Part shown: piece by piece, positions 33,290-43,739 of the stretch
Layout: each line of letters starts with the position of its first letter
How positions within the stretch are numbered: the stretch's first letter is position 1
Assembly: GCA_023052935.1 (NCBI GenBank)
Contig: CM041297.1
Span: 3,648,280 to 3,712,279, forward strand
Direction: 5' to 3'
Length of the DNA: 64,000 nt
DNA from: Piezodorus guildinii
Taxonomy: Eukaryota > Arthropoda > Insecta > Hemiptera > Pentatomidae
Program-made: the position numbers and the translations under genes
The notes under the pieces: model-generated
Told to the model about the DNA's origin: nothing
Databases searched by the model: none
Seen by the model: only the letters and a program-made list of their open reading frames with translations

Positions 33290-33790
33290 AAGTGTACGTT
33301 TTTTAATATAATTTAAAACTTAAATGTCATATTTCTAGGCTAATATGATCAAGATATTCTTTTTAATTTCGTTTTACTACGATTTAAATATTGACAATAA
33401 GATCATCATGATTTTGCTTAGTATATTTAAATATTTCCATGCAAAGTAATGTTTTAATAATATCTACAAATATCGATATTTTTGAGTCAAGAGTATTAAT
33501 ATTATAAGACATAGTTTATCTACCATGTCTTTACTCATTTCATTTGCAGCTGATTTTAATTCAATTAAATACTGAATAAAGATATTATCAATATCGATAT
33601 TTTTATGTCGATATTACACCGGTATCGAAAACGTTCACGGAAATTGATGCCGGTTTCCTAACTCTAGTGGACAGCTATACACGCCGCGCATGCGCCAGTC
33701 TAGAGCACGTTGGTAACGTAAACCGTCGCCATGGTAACGAAAACAAAGCTTTTACCCCTGCCGAAAACCGCATAAGTAAAAACGTTTTCA
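33290..33790 (+). repeat. Dispersed repeat R4, copy 1
   Basis: Shares with 57790-58240 the blocks 'atatgatcaagatattcttt', 'atatttacaaatatcgatat'-like sequence, 'cgttcacggaaattgatg' and 'gcatgcgccagtctagagca', then 'gttggtaacg'. Contains the palindrome GCATGC in a GCGCATGCGC setting. Family unknown. Confidence 0.7.
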
Positions 33791-34663
33791 CTTAAAAAAA
33801 AAAAAAAAAAAAGTGGTATTAAATAAGATTTTTACATTAGTACAAATTGACATTACCGATAAATAAAAGTAAATTAGCACTCAGTTGAAATAACGGTATT
33901 ATCTACTAGTTAGGGAAGTTCAAATTAACCGGAATTGCTCAAACAAAGGCTTTAGATTGGTTAGGAGAGGTGGAGGAAGGGGGGGGGGAAGGATATGGTT
34001 GTATTTTAATGAGAAGGGGACCGGAAGAGATCGCTGCTAACCAAATATTCAGGAGGCACTTAGAGCAGGTTGGGCTCTCTAGTTAAAACTTGGTCGCTCC
34101 AATATCGGGGTTGGCAGAACTGCTCAATCATTCACGATAAAGAATATGCCCTCTATTAGGAACGGCCTTCTGAATAGGTAATAGTCGGGGAAGGGGGAGG
34201 GGATTCCAGGGCTCCGATTGGTCCGAAAGGGCGGGAGTCAGAACACGAAAAAAAAAAAAAAAAAAGCAGAGGCGTGGGTTAAAATTGATAAAGAAGAGGG
34301 CAGAGATTGGAGAGGCTGACAGAGAGGAGGCATTGACCAAGCTCCTCAATTATGTATCGCCCAGCCCCGAGGGAGCTGGGGCCACCGGGGGGGCAGAGTC
34401 CCTGTTAACAGATTGTATGTCGTTCTTCTGCGGTAGTAGATATATATTGCAAGCGCTCTCTCCATCTGATGGATTGTCGGGGAGAGGCCGATACAATCCT
34501 ATTTTTTTCGGAGTTGTTTCCAATTGTAATCGTCCGAAATAGAATAAGCAAATTTTATAGGATATTTAATGAAAAAAGATAATTAAGAAAAGGATTTACC
34601 ATATAGGATTTGGTATCAAGTCTTGACGGTCACTTGTATATAAAAAAAAAAAAAAAAAAAAAT
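33791..34663. other. GC-richer stretch, no gene recognised
   Basis: Less AT-rich than its neighbours, with G runs (33978-33990) and ATTGG/CCAAT-type pentamers near 33955, 34216 and 34301. Overlapping frames on both strands (34128-34542) have no known domain. Possibly ancestral non-repeat DNA. Confidence 0.45.
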
Positions 34664-36215
34664 TCAAGTGTGCGTGATACACGACTTTTACTATCTTTCG
34701 TAATTAAAATCTATTTAAGAATTTTTAAATACAGTTAGAAATGAAAATGCATTGCTAAAGAATTAACTATTTACATTGAGTTTAAATAGAAATATATTAC
34801 ATTGTGTTTGTTTATTTATTTAACGTTACTTTATTATCTACGACAATGAGTTAGGTTTATCGGCTTTCCATCCCTCCCCATTAACTTTTACAATTGAGAC
34901 GTTGATTTCCAAAAGGTACTAAAGGACATTTTTTTCAAATTTGATATTTTCACATATTTGTATTCTAATGGTTTAGTTGTATCTAAATCCATCATCAAAT
35001 TTTATCAAAAATCGTAAAAATCCTTTAAAAAAGTATTTAAAAATTGCATTTCATTCCAAAAGGTACTAAATCCGCATTTTATTTCATTCCAAAAGGTACT
35101 ATATCCATGATTCGTTCCAAAAGGTACTATATCCTATGTAAACAGATATAACCTTTCATTTCATTTCCTTCCAAAAGGTACTATATTTCCTACTATACGG
35201 CATAAGCATCTAACCCCGTAATATATCACCATGAATTTATTGTTTTCATCATTTTATTCACTTTTATTGGTCCATTTAGCACGTCTTCAATCACGGCTAT
35301 TATTTTGATCACTAGTTTTAACCTAATAATCAGTTTTTAGGCCGTTTTAAACAACTTAATTGCGTCGCTTCGGTTCTCGTAGGTTGTCATTTTAATTAAG
35401 TTTTTTTAATAGCATTTCTTCTTGCAGCAATATAAATTTGGTTTAAAATTTTTCAGAAACTCACATTTTAATAGAATAATGGTATTTGATGCAGCAAATA
35501 GTTGGAATCAGCATTCCACGAACTTGCTAAATATGTGAAGAAAATCCGTGCCTGATCTAACTTAGTAGTCGATTTTGTTATGTAAAATAAAAGCTCAAAA
35601 GTTATTATTTATCAGTATCTATGGTTAAATATTGTTTATACGTCGTTAATAATATAGTTAAATTTGCTAAATTCACGCAGATAGTAAATACATCATCAAA
35701 ACTTACTTCATAATTACATACTTTCTGATAGATAAATAAATAAATAGATAAATTGTTCTTTCAATATTCACTTTAATATGCATAACTTAGTAATTAACGA
35801 TATAAAGACTTTAGTTATCGGTAATGTTGTATGAGGAAGGTTATAGTGACTGTTACCAACTTATCTCGCGTTATATTCTTCCAAAAAGTACTATATCCCT
35901 TTTAATTCTTTCCAAAAAGTACTATATCCATGTTTCGTTCCAAAAAGTACTATATCCGTATTATATTGTTTAAAATCATCGTAAAAGTGCAATAATTTGG
36001 AAAAATGAGTTGGCAAAATCACTTAAAAATCAACTTTTGATTTTAATAAAAAAATAATCACGTAAATTGGTCCACTAATAAATAAATGCCAAATTTTTGC
36101 GTTTCCTGTAAAATTTTCTAAAGTGGATATAGTACCTTTTGGAAATCAACGTCTCAATTTTTAAAATCTTTCCAACGAAACACTATACATCTATCTTGCT
36201 GTTTTTATGTCTAAA
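34664..36215 (+). mobile_element. HINE-A copy split by a TIR element
   Basis: Left part 34664-34895: diverged 5' end 'gtgcgtgatacacgactttta', then 'tttaaatacagttagaaatg' and 'ggctttccatccctccccatt'. Right part 36156-36215: 'aaaatctttccaacgaaaca'. 34803-34830 'tttgtttatttatttaacg' looks like a piece of SINE-1 tail. Confidence 0.7.
34896..36155. mobile_element. 1.26-kb TIR element with subterminal repeats
   Basis: Begins GAGACGTTGATTTCCAAAAG and ends with its reverse complement (a perfect 26-bp inverted repeat reaching GGTACTA), flanked by AATT on both sides. Inside, 'ttccaaaaggtactatatcc' or its 'aaaaagtac' variant recurs at about 35068, 35091, 35122, 35170, 35879, 35908 and 35938. No ORF. 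Non-autonomous DNA transposon of unknown superfamily; clustered subterminal motifs are typical transposase binding arrays. Confidence 0.75.
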
Positions 36216-37086
36216 TAATATAGTTATTGGGATGAGTGACATTAATACGAAATAAAAGACTGGGCTAACGTAGACTCGATCCCGTATCGAAAAGAGCTGG
36301 TCTTGAGTACTTAATCGTTAAAATAAAAAAAAGGGTTATATTAAATAAAAAGATAAAATTGAAAGTAAACAAAATAAATAAAAGTTTAATGAAAAAAAAT
36401 ATGAAGAAAATTTACAAAAAAATATAAAAACCATTTGATTTATAAAAAATAAAAAAATCTTCAATTAACCTAACTGTAAAAAAAAATAAGTTCTCAAATT
36501 GGGTTAGTAGGTTAGTATTACTACAAATGGTACAAAAAAATGAATAAATATAATGATAAAAAATATATATAGGATAGTTATCTGTCCATATTTTCTTTGG
36601 TTCCGCACGACGGGTAGGCGATTGTGATCCACTGGAAGGACGGTTGGTTATGTTCCGCACGACGGGTAGGCGATTCTGGAAGGACGGTTGGTTATCTTCA
36701 AAAAGATGAGACGAAGTCCTGATCGAAGATGGTTTGAAGGCCTAACGAAAGAAGCGTGCTCTCTGCTTTCTGGGCGAGCTTACTGGTGCGAGCTTACTGG
36801 TGCGATCAGTACTGTCTTGAGGGCAAGGGGGCACTGTTATCTGGCTAATCCCTAACTACACTATTGAATAGAAATACTAGAAGACGTAAATATAACATGC
36901 AAACCAACAAAAGAAATATTTTCCTCATAAAAAAAAACTATTTTTTAATTTAATTTGATTTTTAAATTATAAACAAAATATACAGAAAAAATATAATGTT
37001 CAGGCTCAAACAATAGTACTGTGTTAATGTTTTTTTATAATTGTATTTTTATATTCCTTAAGTATTATATTTTAAATATTATATAA
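36216..37086. other. No gene; short tandem duplications
   Basis: A 43-51 bp unit ('ttccgcacgacgggtaggcg', 'ggaaggacggttggttat') is duplicated at 36601-36651 and 36653-36695. A 14-bp unit 'gcgagcttactggt' repeats at 36775-36802. The rest is AT-rich and unassigned. Confidence 0.6.
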
Positions 37087-37330
37087 TTCGGTAGATTCTA
37101 TAAAAAATAACTATATTATCTAGTTACCATTAATAATTAACAGCTAAATATGCAAGTTGAGCGAATTTGATAAACAACTGAAGGAGAAAACTGAAAAAAA
37201 AAAAATTGTTTTTGAACATAAGAACAGTAATATAGACGTATAATATACCGTTGGAAAGCTAAAGATTTTTGAAAAAAACATAAATGCAACACGACGTGGG
37301 AGACGGTCTGAGGGAGCGATTTTTTTGTTG

Positions 37331-37893
37331 TTTTATTTATTTAAAGTCACTTTATGCTACTATGGCTAATCGGACGATGCTACAGTGGGAGTCCTAAATT
37401 TGTCCTATCCAGGTTTTATAAGGATTGGGATCTTTAATAACTATCTGACATCACACAGGTCCGGAACCTTCTTTTTATGTTCCCTCTGAAGGAAGGCATA
37501 AATAAGGAATTTGTTTGTTTATTTATTTAACCTCACTTTATGCTACTATGGCTAATCGGACGATGCTACAGTGGGAGTCCTAAATTTGGCCTATCCAGGT
37601 TTTATTAGGATAGGGATCTTTAACGAGTACCTGACATCGCACAGGCTCGGGACCACCTTTTAACGTCCCCTGCGAAGGACGGCGTAACTAAGGATTTTTT
37701 ACTCCCATTAAAAAATCCTAGGACCACCTGCGGGTTCGAACCCGTGACCTTTAGCATGGGAGGCTGTTACGCTAGCCACCCAGCTACAAGTGATCCCAAA
37801 TAAGGAATTTTTTTACTCCCATTCAAAATCCTAGGTCCACCTGCATGTTCGATATAAGGCTGTTATGCTAACCACTACAATACAGATGACCCC
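37331..37893 (-). repeat. SINE-1, older copy split by a younger SINE-1
   Basis: Outer parts 37331-37512 and 37798-37893 together make one diverged SINE-1 ending 'acaatacagatgacccc'. 'aaataaggaattt' at 37500-37512 is repeated at 37798-37810. Confidence 0.88.
37513..37797 (-). repeat. SINE-1, young full-length copy inside a SINE-1
   Basis: Close to the family consensus: 'tttatttatttaacctcact', 'ggcgtaactaaggatttttt', B box 'cgggttcgaacccg' and 'cagctacaagtgatcc'. A perfect 13-bp target duplication surrounds it. Confidence 0.92.
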
Positions 37894-37940
37894 AATTTAC
37901 GGAGGTATGTAAAGGTATGTGTTGCGTGCACAAGATTTTT

Positions 37941-38744
37941 TTCTGTAAATAATCTCTAAATTTTATTTAACTTAACTATTTATCACCAGTTAAAACATTT
38001 GAGACCATTTCCAAAAAGCACTATATAATTTTTTTTCTCACAAAATCGTTTCTGTTTTTATTCACCTAAAAAGTAATAACTGTTTTTTGTGTGTGTGGAT
38101 CAAAAAATATACAGATTATATTGTTTAGAGTTTTTCTGCAAGCATTCTTGAATCTCTAATGGACATTGCATACAAATATTTAATTAAAAAACACTTCACT
38201 AATTAATCAACGTTACAGTCGGAATAAAGTATGTCATTCCTCGAAAAACAAAAAAACAAAAAAATACTAAAAATGTGTTTAATATAAAATACAGTAATTT
38301 AATTTATTTTTACCACGTTGAGGAACTTCCACTTAACAAGTTTTTTGTTCCGCTCTTTTTTCCGCATTCGTAACAGTTTTTACAATAGAGATGATTAGCA
38401 TCATACAGCTCCTACATAATTAATGAGGGGGAGGTCGATGGGGGGGCAGAGACCCAATTCCTGAGCAACACATCCGATTTTCACGGCCTACTGGACATCC
38501 ACTACAAGGCAACTTCCGCTTCCGATCATCTGGAAACGAGAAAATAAATTCCTGATACACATTTTTGTATTCGGAATGAAGTAGGGCTCATGTGAGGCGT
38601 CCCTTGTAAAAATTGTTATCGAATCTGTGACAATGGGATTTTTGTGAAAAATTATAATTAAAAAATATTGGGACATTCTTTTCCTCGATGGGTATTGTAT
38701 GTTTTTTATTTGGAATGTGATCGAATGATTTTTTTTTTTTTTTG
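37941..38744. other. No gene recognised
   Basis: AT-rich. 'tttgagaccatttccaaaaag' followed by 'cactatata' at 37998-38028 resembles the left end of the TIR element at 34896, suggesting a relic. The 62-residue minus frame at 38488 has no recognisable domain. Confidence 0.45.
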
Positions 38745-39150
38745 GTACTCACTGAAATAAATTTCAAGTAAATATATAAGTAGAACGAACTCGATATCCA
38801 ACTGAAGGAGAAAACTGAAAAAAATATTTTTTTAATGCAATTTTTTTTAAGTTCTGAATGAAATGGTCTGACAGGGCTTAAATGCCGATATTTTAAATTT
38901 GCTTCCTCTAAAGTACCTTTAATTCTGCAGATTCTACAAAAATAACTGTATTATCATATTAGCATTGATAATTAAGGGCTAAATATGTGAGTTGAGCGAA
39001 ATATGTTTTTGAACATAAGAACAGTAATATAGACGTATAATATACCGTTGGAAAGAGAAAGATTTAAAAAAAAAAAAATTTTCTTTGATCATTTAATAAA
39101 ATAGATTTCTATAGAAATTCAATTTAAATAGTTCTTTAATAGTTTCATTT
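38745..39150 (-). mobile_element. HINE-A internal part, rearranged
   Basis: Contains 'aaggagaaaactgaaaaaaa' before and 'tggtctgacagggcttaaat' after, an order reversed relative to intact copies, so part of the element is rearranged. Then 'tataccgttggaaag' and 'atagaaattcaattta' follow. Confidence 0.7.
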
Positions 39151-39164
39151 TTTTTTTTTATTTT

Positions 39165-39820
39165 AAATAATCAACCTTTGTAATCGACCAAAAAAAAAAA
39201 AAAAAATTACCCCTGCTCAAAATTAGAGAGCTTACGTTTCAAGATGCGTAGAATCCGAATAAGGAATAAAAAAAAATCCGTTTTCCGCCATATCTCCGAA
39301 GCTTCTAGACAAATTTTTTTTTTAAATTCGGCACAAAAATACTATTCCATTCAACGATGATCCAAACACCTAGGCGTTAATATCAGCTGGTTAGTTTTAA
39401 AATGGCGGCCGATTAAAAGGATTTTATTCAATAACTCAGTTATTTTTGAAAAAAAATATTAGTGTTTTTTAATAAAAAAAACCGCGAATAATTTTATAAA
39501 AGTGAAAAAAGAAAAGGAAAACAATTTAAAGTTTACACATAAATACGCTCATAACTAAGTTATTAAAAAAAAAAAAGAAAAAAAAGAATTCTTGCCTATA
39601 TATACGCTTGTAACTACGTTACTTTCGAAGGAAGAAAATAAAATTCACTATTGTTTTTAACCAAAAAACCGCGAATAATTATATAAAAGAGAAAAAGTAA
39701 AAGAAAATAAACCAAAAATTGAAATATTTCACATAAATACGCTTATAACTCAGTTATTTTTGAAAATAGAGAAAAGTTTTATAGCGTTTCAGAATTAGTA
39801 AAGCGCGATAAATAAAAAAA
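39165..39820 (+). repeat. Dispersed repeat R3, longest copy
   Basis: 'attacccctgctcaaaatta', 'gtttcaagatgcgtagaatc', 'gttttaaaatggcggccg' and three imperfect internal units with 'aatacgctcataactaagtta'-type sequence near 39535, 39598 and 39735. The copy abuts HINE-A at 39822. Confidence 0.7.
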
Positions 39821-39821
39821 A

Positions 39822-40743
39822 TCTGGTGCGGGCAACACACGACTTTCACTTACCTCCATTTTTAAAATCAATGAAAGAATTTTCAAATACAGTTAGAGAT
39901 AAAAATAAAATTATTAAGGAATTAATCAAATTGAATTTATATAGAAAAATGTGTTTTATTAAAAAATCTATTATATTATTATCTAAAATAATCAGTTAGT
40001 TTTATGTTCATTTCATCACTCTCCTTTAACTTTTAAAAGCTTGTGCATGAGATGATATTATTTCTAAAATCTTTAGCTTTCCAACGGTATATCATACATG
40101 TATATTACTGCTCTTATGTTCAAAAACGAAAAATTGCATTAAAAAATATTTTTTCTGTTTTCTCCTTTAGTTAAGTATCGAATTTATTCAATTTATATAT
40201 TTACCTGTTTTTTATCAGCGTTAACAAGATAATCTAGTTATTATTATTGAATCTACAAAATTAAAGGTACTTTAGAGGAAGAAAATTTAAAATATCGGCA
40301 TTTAAGCCCTGTCAGACCATTTTTATCCAAATAAAACCTACATGATATTAAAGCCCATTAAATTTTACATCGATATAGCGAGTTTAATCAAAATCGTCGG
40401 AACCGTTTTTGAGAAAATCGAAAAAAAGGTGCAAAATGCATAGTATAAAGTGCCTCTTCTGGTAAGCTCATTTTGATGAAAAAAGTTTTGTCACGTCTCG
40501 GGCGTATAGTTGTCTTAAATATGATATTTCAGTTTCATAGGACTTACCGTTTCCGCCCGGGAGTTACCACACGCACACACACACACACAGACACACACAC
40601 ACACACACACACACAGACCTTTTTGCGGGACTTGGTTATTTGGACTCAGGGGACCCTAAAACGTGTATTTCCGTTGAAAACTGGAATTCGAAAATTTTCA
40701 CGATCGCAATACTTCCACTTACTATATATAGTAAGTGAAAGTA
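39822..40743 (+). mobile_element. HINE-A, reference full-length copy
   Basis: The clearest copy: 5' TCTGGTGCGGGCAACACACG, subterminal ACTTTCACTTAC, body, (AC)n microsatellite at 40571-40613, 'tttttgcgggacttggttat', 'gaattcgaaaattttcacg'. At the 3' end is a palindrome CACTTACTATATATAGTAAG with GTAAGTGAAAGT as the inverse of the 5' subterminal repeat. No target duplication is visible beyond oligo-A. Known: Helentron-associated elements (HINEs, e.g. DINE-1) have this plan of subterminal inverted repeats, central microsatellite and 3' stem-loop. Inferred: HINE family. A MITE with TIRs set back from the ends is the alternative. Confidence 0.85.
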
Positions 40744-40794
40744 AAAAAAATCATATGTACAATCAAGTAACAAATCATAATAGATTTTCAATAA

Positions 40795-41148
40795 TCAAAG
40801 TTTGTAATCGAACAAAAAAAAAAAAAAAAATACCCCTGCTCAAAATGTGAGAGCTAACGTTTCAAGATGCGTAGAATCAGAATAACGAATAAAAATCATT
40901 CGTTTGTTCTTAAAAAATAAATAAATAAATACCAAAAATTGCTTTTAGTGCAATTTGATAGAGAATTAAATTTTTGGTTAACAACTAGCTTAGATATTGC
41001 GTTTTGAAATCAGTGGTAGTGTTATGATATGATGCTTTGAATTAGTGCTTTTCATATTACTTAATTGCCTATCAACAGATAATACCTTAATATTGTTATT
41101 TGGAAATAATAAACCATTGTTTAATAATTTGCAGCGTTTTTTTTTTTT
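40795..41148 (+). repeat. Dispersed repeat R3 copy
   Basis: 'aaagtttgtaatcgaacaaaaa', 'gtttcaagatgcgtagaatc', 'gtggtagtgttatgatatga' and 'aataatttgcagcgtttttt' are shared with 56130-56520. Confidence 0.7.
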
Positions 41149-41229
41149 ATATCTCTAACTGTAATAGAAAATTCTTTAATCGATTTTAAAAACGGAGATA
41201 AGTGAAAGTCGTGTGTTGCCCGCACCAGA
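41149..41229 (-). mobile_element. HINE-A terminal fragment
   Basis: 'tctaactgtaatagaaaattc' through 'gtgttgcccgcaccaga', the TCTGG end only. Confidence 0.8.
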
Positions 41230-41230
41230 T

Positions 41231-41433
41231 TTTTTATTCAAACATAAATGACACCTCATTTAAACCTCACTCTTGTGAAACAGGGAAATATACTATGAGG
41301 AACCAAAGGATCGCGGACTTCCTGAAAAATCGAAGATCAAGACTCTTTTGATAGAGATCGACCTTTGTACCTCAACGATGCCAGAGCGCTGTCCTCTTCT
41401 TAATGGTCCGGAAAGAAAAAGGCTAAAAGAAAA
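41231..41433 (+). repeat. Duplicated segment R7, copy 1
   Basis: 'aatgacacctcatt', 'tactatgaggaaccaaagg', 'atagagatcgacctttg' and 'ccagagcgctgtcctcttc' recur at 42478-42680. Both copies directly follow a HINE-A terminus, so the pair looks like a duplication of HINE end plus flank. Confidence 0.75.
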
Positions 41434-41477
41434 AAACGGAGGTCAGTCAAAGTCGTGTGTTGCCCGCACCAGATTTT
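41434..41477 (-). mobile_element. HINE-A terminus
   Basis: 'aacggaggtcagtcaaagtcgtgtgttgcccgcaccaga', TCTGG end only, sitting at the end of R7 copy 1. Confidence 0.75.
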
Positions 41478-41483
41478 TATATA

Positions 41484-41649
41484 TAGTTCCGACATTTTAA
41501 ATTTTCTTCATCTAAAGTACATTTAATTCCGTAAATTATATAAAAATAACTATATTATCTAGTTACCATTGATAATTAACAACTACATATGCAAGTTGAG
41601 CGAATTTGATAACCAACTAAAGGTATAAAATATTTTTTAATGCAATTTT
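41484..41649 (-). mobile_element. HINE-A internal fragment
   Basis: 'gacattttaaattttcttcatc', 'actatattatctagttacc' and 'gcaagttgagcgaatttga', directly before another HINE-A copy. Confidence 0.75.
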
Positions 41650-42477
41650 TACTTTCACCTACTGTATATATTAAGGGAAAGTATTGCGATCTTGAAAATT
41701 TTCAAATTCCAGTTTTCAAGGGAAATACACATTTTAGGGTCCCCTGAGTCCAAATAACCAAGTCCCGCAAAAAGGTTTGTGTGTGTGTGGTAGCTCCCTA
41801 GCGTAAACGTTAAGTCCTATGAAACTGAAATTTCATATTTAATGACAAATATACGCCTGAGAAGTTACAAAACGTTTTTCATCAAAATTAGCTTACCAGA
41901 AGAGGCACTTTATACCATGCATTTTGCACCTTTTTTCGATTTTCTCAAAAACGGTTCCGACGATTTATATCTATATCGCTATATCTATATAAAATTTAAT
42001 GGGCTATTATATGATATTTTCTTCCTCTAAACTATCTTTAATTTTATGTAAAAATAACCATATTATCTTGTTAGCATTGATAAATAACAGCTAAATATGT
42101 AAGTTGTGCGAATTTGAAAAACAGCTAAAAGAGAAAACTGAAAAAATATATTTTTAATGATTTTTTTTGGTTTTGAACATTAGAACAGTAATATACATGT
42201 ATGATATACCGTTGGAAAGCTAAAGATTTTAGAAAAAATATTACTTCATACAAAGCTTTTAAAAGTTAATATAGAGTGATAAAAAGCCAATAAAACTAAG
42301 TAATTGTTTTAAATAATAATAAAATAGATTTTTTAATAAAACACATGTTTCTATATAAATTCAATTTAATTAATTATTTAATAGTTTCACGTATTTTTAT
42401 ATCTAAATGTATTTGAAAATTCTTTAATTGATTTTAAAAACGAAGGCAAGTGAAAGTCGTGTGTCGCCCGCACCAGA
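41650..42477 (-). mobile_element. HINE-A, near full-length
   Basis: From 'actttcacctactgtatata' to 'gtgtgtcgcccgcaccaga' with a short TG tract at 41778-41790. Has an internal loss around 42005-42015 (the 'gtaggtttcat...tctgacaggg' block is missing). Confidence 0.85.
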
Positions 42478-42680
42478 TTTTTTATTCATACGTAAATGAC
42501 ACCTCATTCAAATTACACACGTGCAAATCAGGGAACTATACTATGAGGAACCAAAGGATCGTGGACTGAAAAATCGATTTTTGATAGAGATCGATTTTTG
42601 CACCTCAACGACGGCAGAGCGCTGCCCTCTTCTTAATGATCCGAAAAGAAAAAGAAAAGGCCAAAAGAAAATTAGAAAGT
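42478..42680 (+). repeat. Duplicated segment R7, copy 2
   Basis: Diverged copy of 41231-41433 ('tactatgaggaaccaaagga', 'gcagagcgctgccctcttct'). Confidence 0.75.
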
Positions 42681-42989
42681 TGGCAAGTTGTTCCCTCGCC
42701 TCTTTTCTCCTCAGCTCCACTTCTCTGAGAAAAATTTCATTTAGCCTTCGCCTCTCGGGGGAATCGTCCTTCCCAGAAATGTTTTCTTACGCACAAAGCC
42801 ATTTTTTTGAAATGTAAGTCAGTTTCATTCCCTGGATCTCCTTTCTCTTCTCAAAAGTTCATTTATAACTTTCATAAAATATACAAGTATAGGGATAATC
42901 ATATACAAAATAATTACTTTCACTTACCTATATATGAAATATATAGTAAGGGAAAGTATTAAGTATTAAAGCGATCGTGAAAATTTTAT

Positions 42990-43541
42990 AATTGAAACAA
43001 AATCTGAAAACGCTATTTTCACTTGGTCATCATTTTCAAAAAGTTTTCCTTTGACGAAGTTGTCTAAATTCCTGAACAGGTGGTAATCTGTTGGAGACAA
43101 GTCGGGAGAATATTTTAGGTGCGGAAGAACTTCGTAGCCCAGTTCTTTCAATTTTCGCACGGTATGTTTTGAAATATGGGGTCTTGCTGCCGCTCAGTGA
43201 GATCATGAGGTACCCATGTATCGAGCTTTTTTACTTTCCCAATACACTTTAAATGTCTGGAAACGGTAGATGCACTTGCATTTAGTTGTGCTGAGAGCCC
43301 TTTAACTGTTTGGTAGGGGTTTCCTTCTACTGTATGTTTGAGGACATCGTTGTCTATTACGGACGGAGGTCTTCCTCGGGGCAAGTTTTCCAAGTCGGTA
43401 TCCCCAGCTGAAAACTTAGCAAACCAACGACGAATGGTCCGTTCATTAACACTCCCTTCCCCAAACGCCTTGCGAATATTTCTAGCGGCCTCAGCTGCTG
43501 AATGGCCGAGTTTAAACTCGTAAAAAATATTACTCGCGTGT
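42990..43541 (-). pseudogene. Mariner transposase, internally deleted
   Basis: Minus strand: KLGHSAAEAARNIRKAFGEG and NERTIRRWFAKFSAGD (first helix-turn-helix), LENLPRGRPPSV (linker), QLNASASTVSRHLKCIGKV (second helix-turn-helix). The next block jumps to MRKLKELGYEVLPHLKYSPD and LSPTDYHLFRNLDNFVKGK, the segment around the third catalytic aspartate (mariner DD34D). The first two catalytic aspartates lie in the deleted part, and a stop follows the initial METRE. Transposase would bind the terminal repeats and cut and paste the element into TA; this copy cannot. Confidence 0.9.
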
Positions 43542-43739
43542 TTCCATGTTCATATTTGGAGATATACTAAAAGGTGGGTAATTGATTGGGAAGCTAATGT
43601 CTATAATACAAAGGTAGAGGATAAGTAACTGGTTTCTTTAAATATGCAAACATTCGGAAGAAAACAACAGAGACCTGCAAAATCCTTTATGTATTTCAGA
43701 AACTATAAAAACGGACATTTCATGTGAAACAACCCAATA
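42990..43739 (-). mobile_element. Mariner element 1, 3' end lost
   Basis: The 5' terminal inverted repeat is present at 43703-43739 ('ggacatttcatgtgaaacaa' then 'cccaata'). The other end is lost at the junction with HINE-A near 42990, so no TSD can be read. Same family as 61985-62754. Confidence 0.85.

Larger units (their letters stand above)
37087..37940 (-). mobile_element. HINE-A copy split by nested SINEs
   Basis: 37087-37285 ('ttcggtagattctataaaaa' to 'ccgttggaaagctaaagatt') and the degenerate terminus at 37899-37940 ('acggaggtatgtaaaggtatg', 'tgcacaagattttt'). SINE-1 copies occupy the interval. Confidence 0.65.

Noticed and set aside
34128..34542. Frames in the GC-richer block
   Set aside because: Overlapping antisense frames with low complexity (poly-F from a poly-A run) and no domain.
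35060..35960. Regulatory operator array formed by the TTCCAAAAGGTACTA motifs
   Set aside because: The motif equals the terminal inverted repeat of the surrounding TIR element, so subterminal transposase sites are the simpler explanation.
40473..40850. Possible small protein shared by HINE-A copies (MKKVLSRLGRIVVLN...)
   Set aside because: The same frame appears in several HINE-A copies (12621-12869 minus, 60017-60280 minus, 61691-61879), but it includes a variable CA microsatellite, differs in length in each copy and has no recognisable domain. Shared ancestry of the repeat explains it.
42521..42817. 98-residue frame starting MQIRELYYEEPKD
   Set aside because: Its first part lies in repeat R7, whose other copy is frameshifted, and there is no domain.
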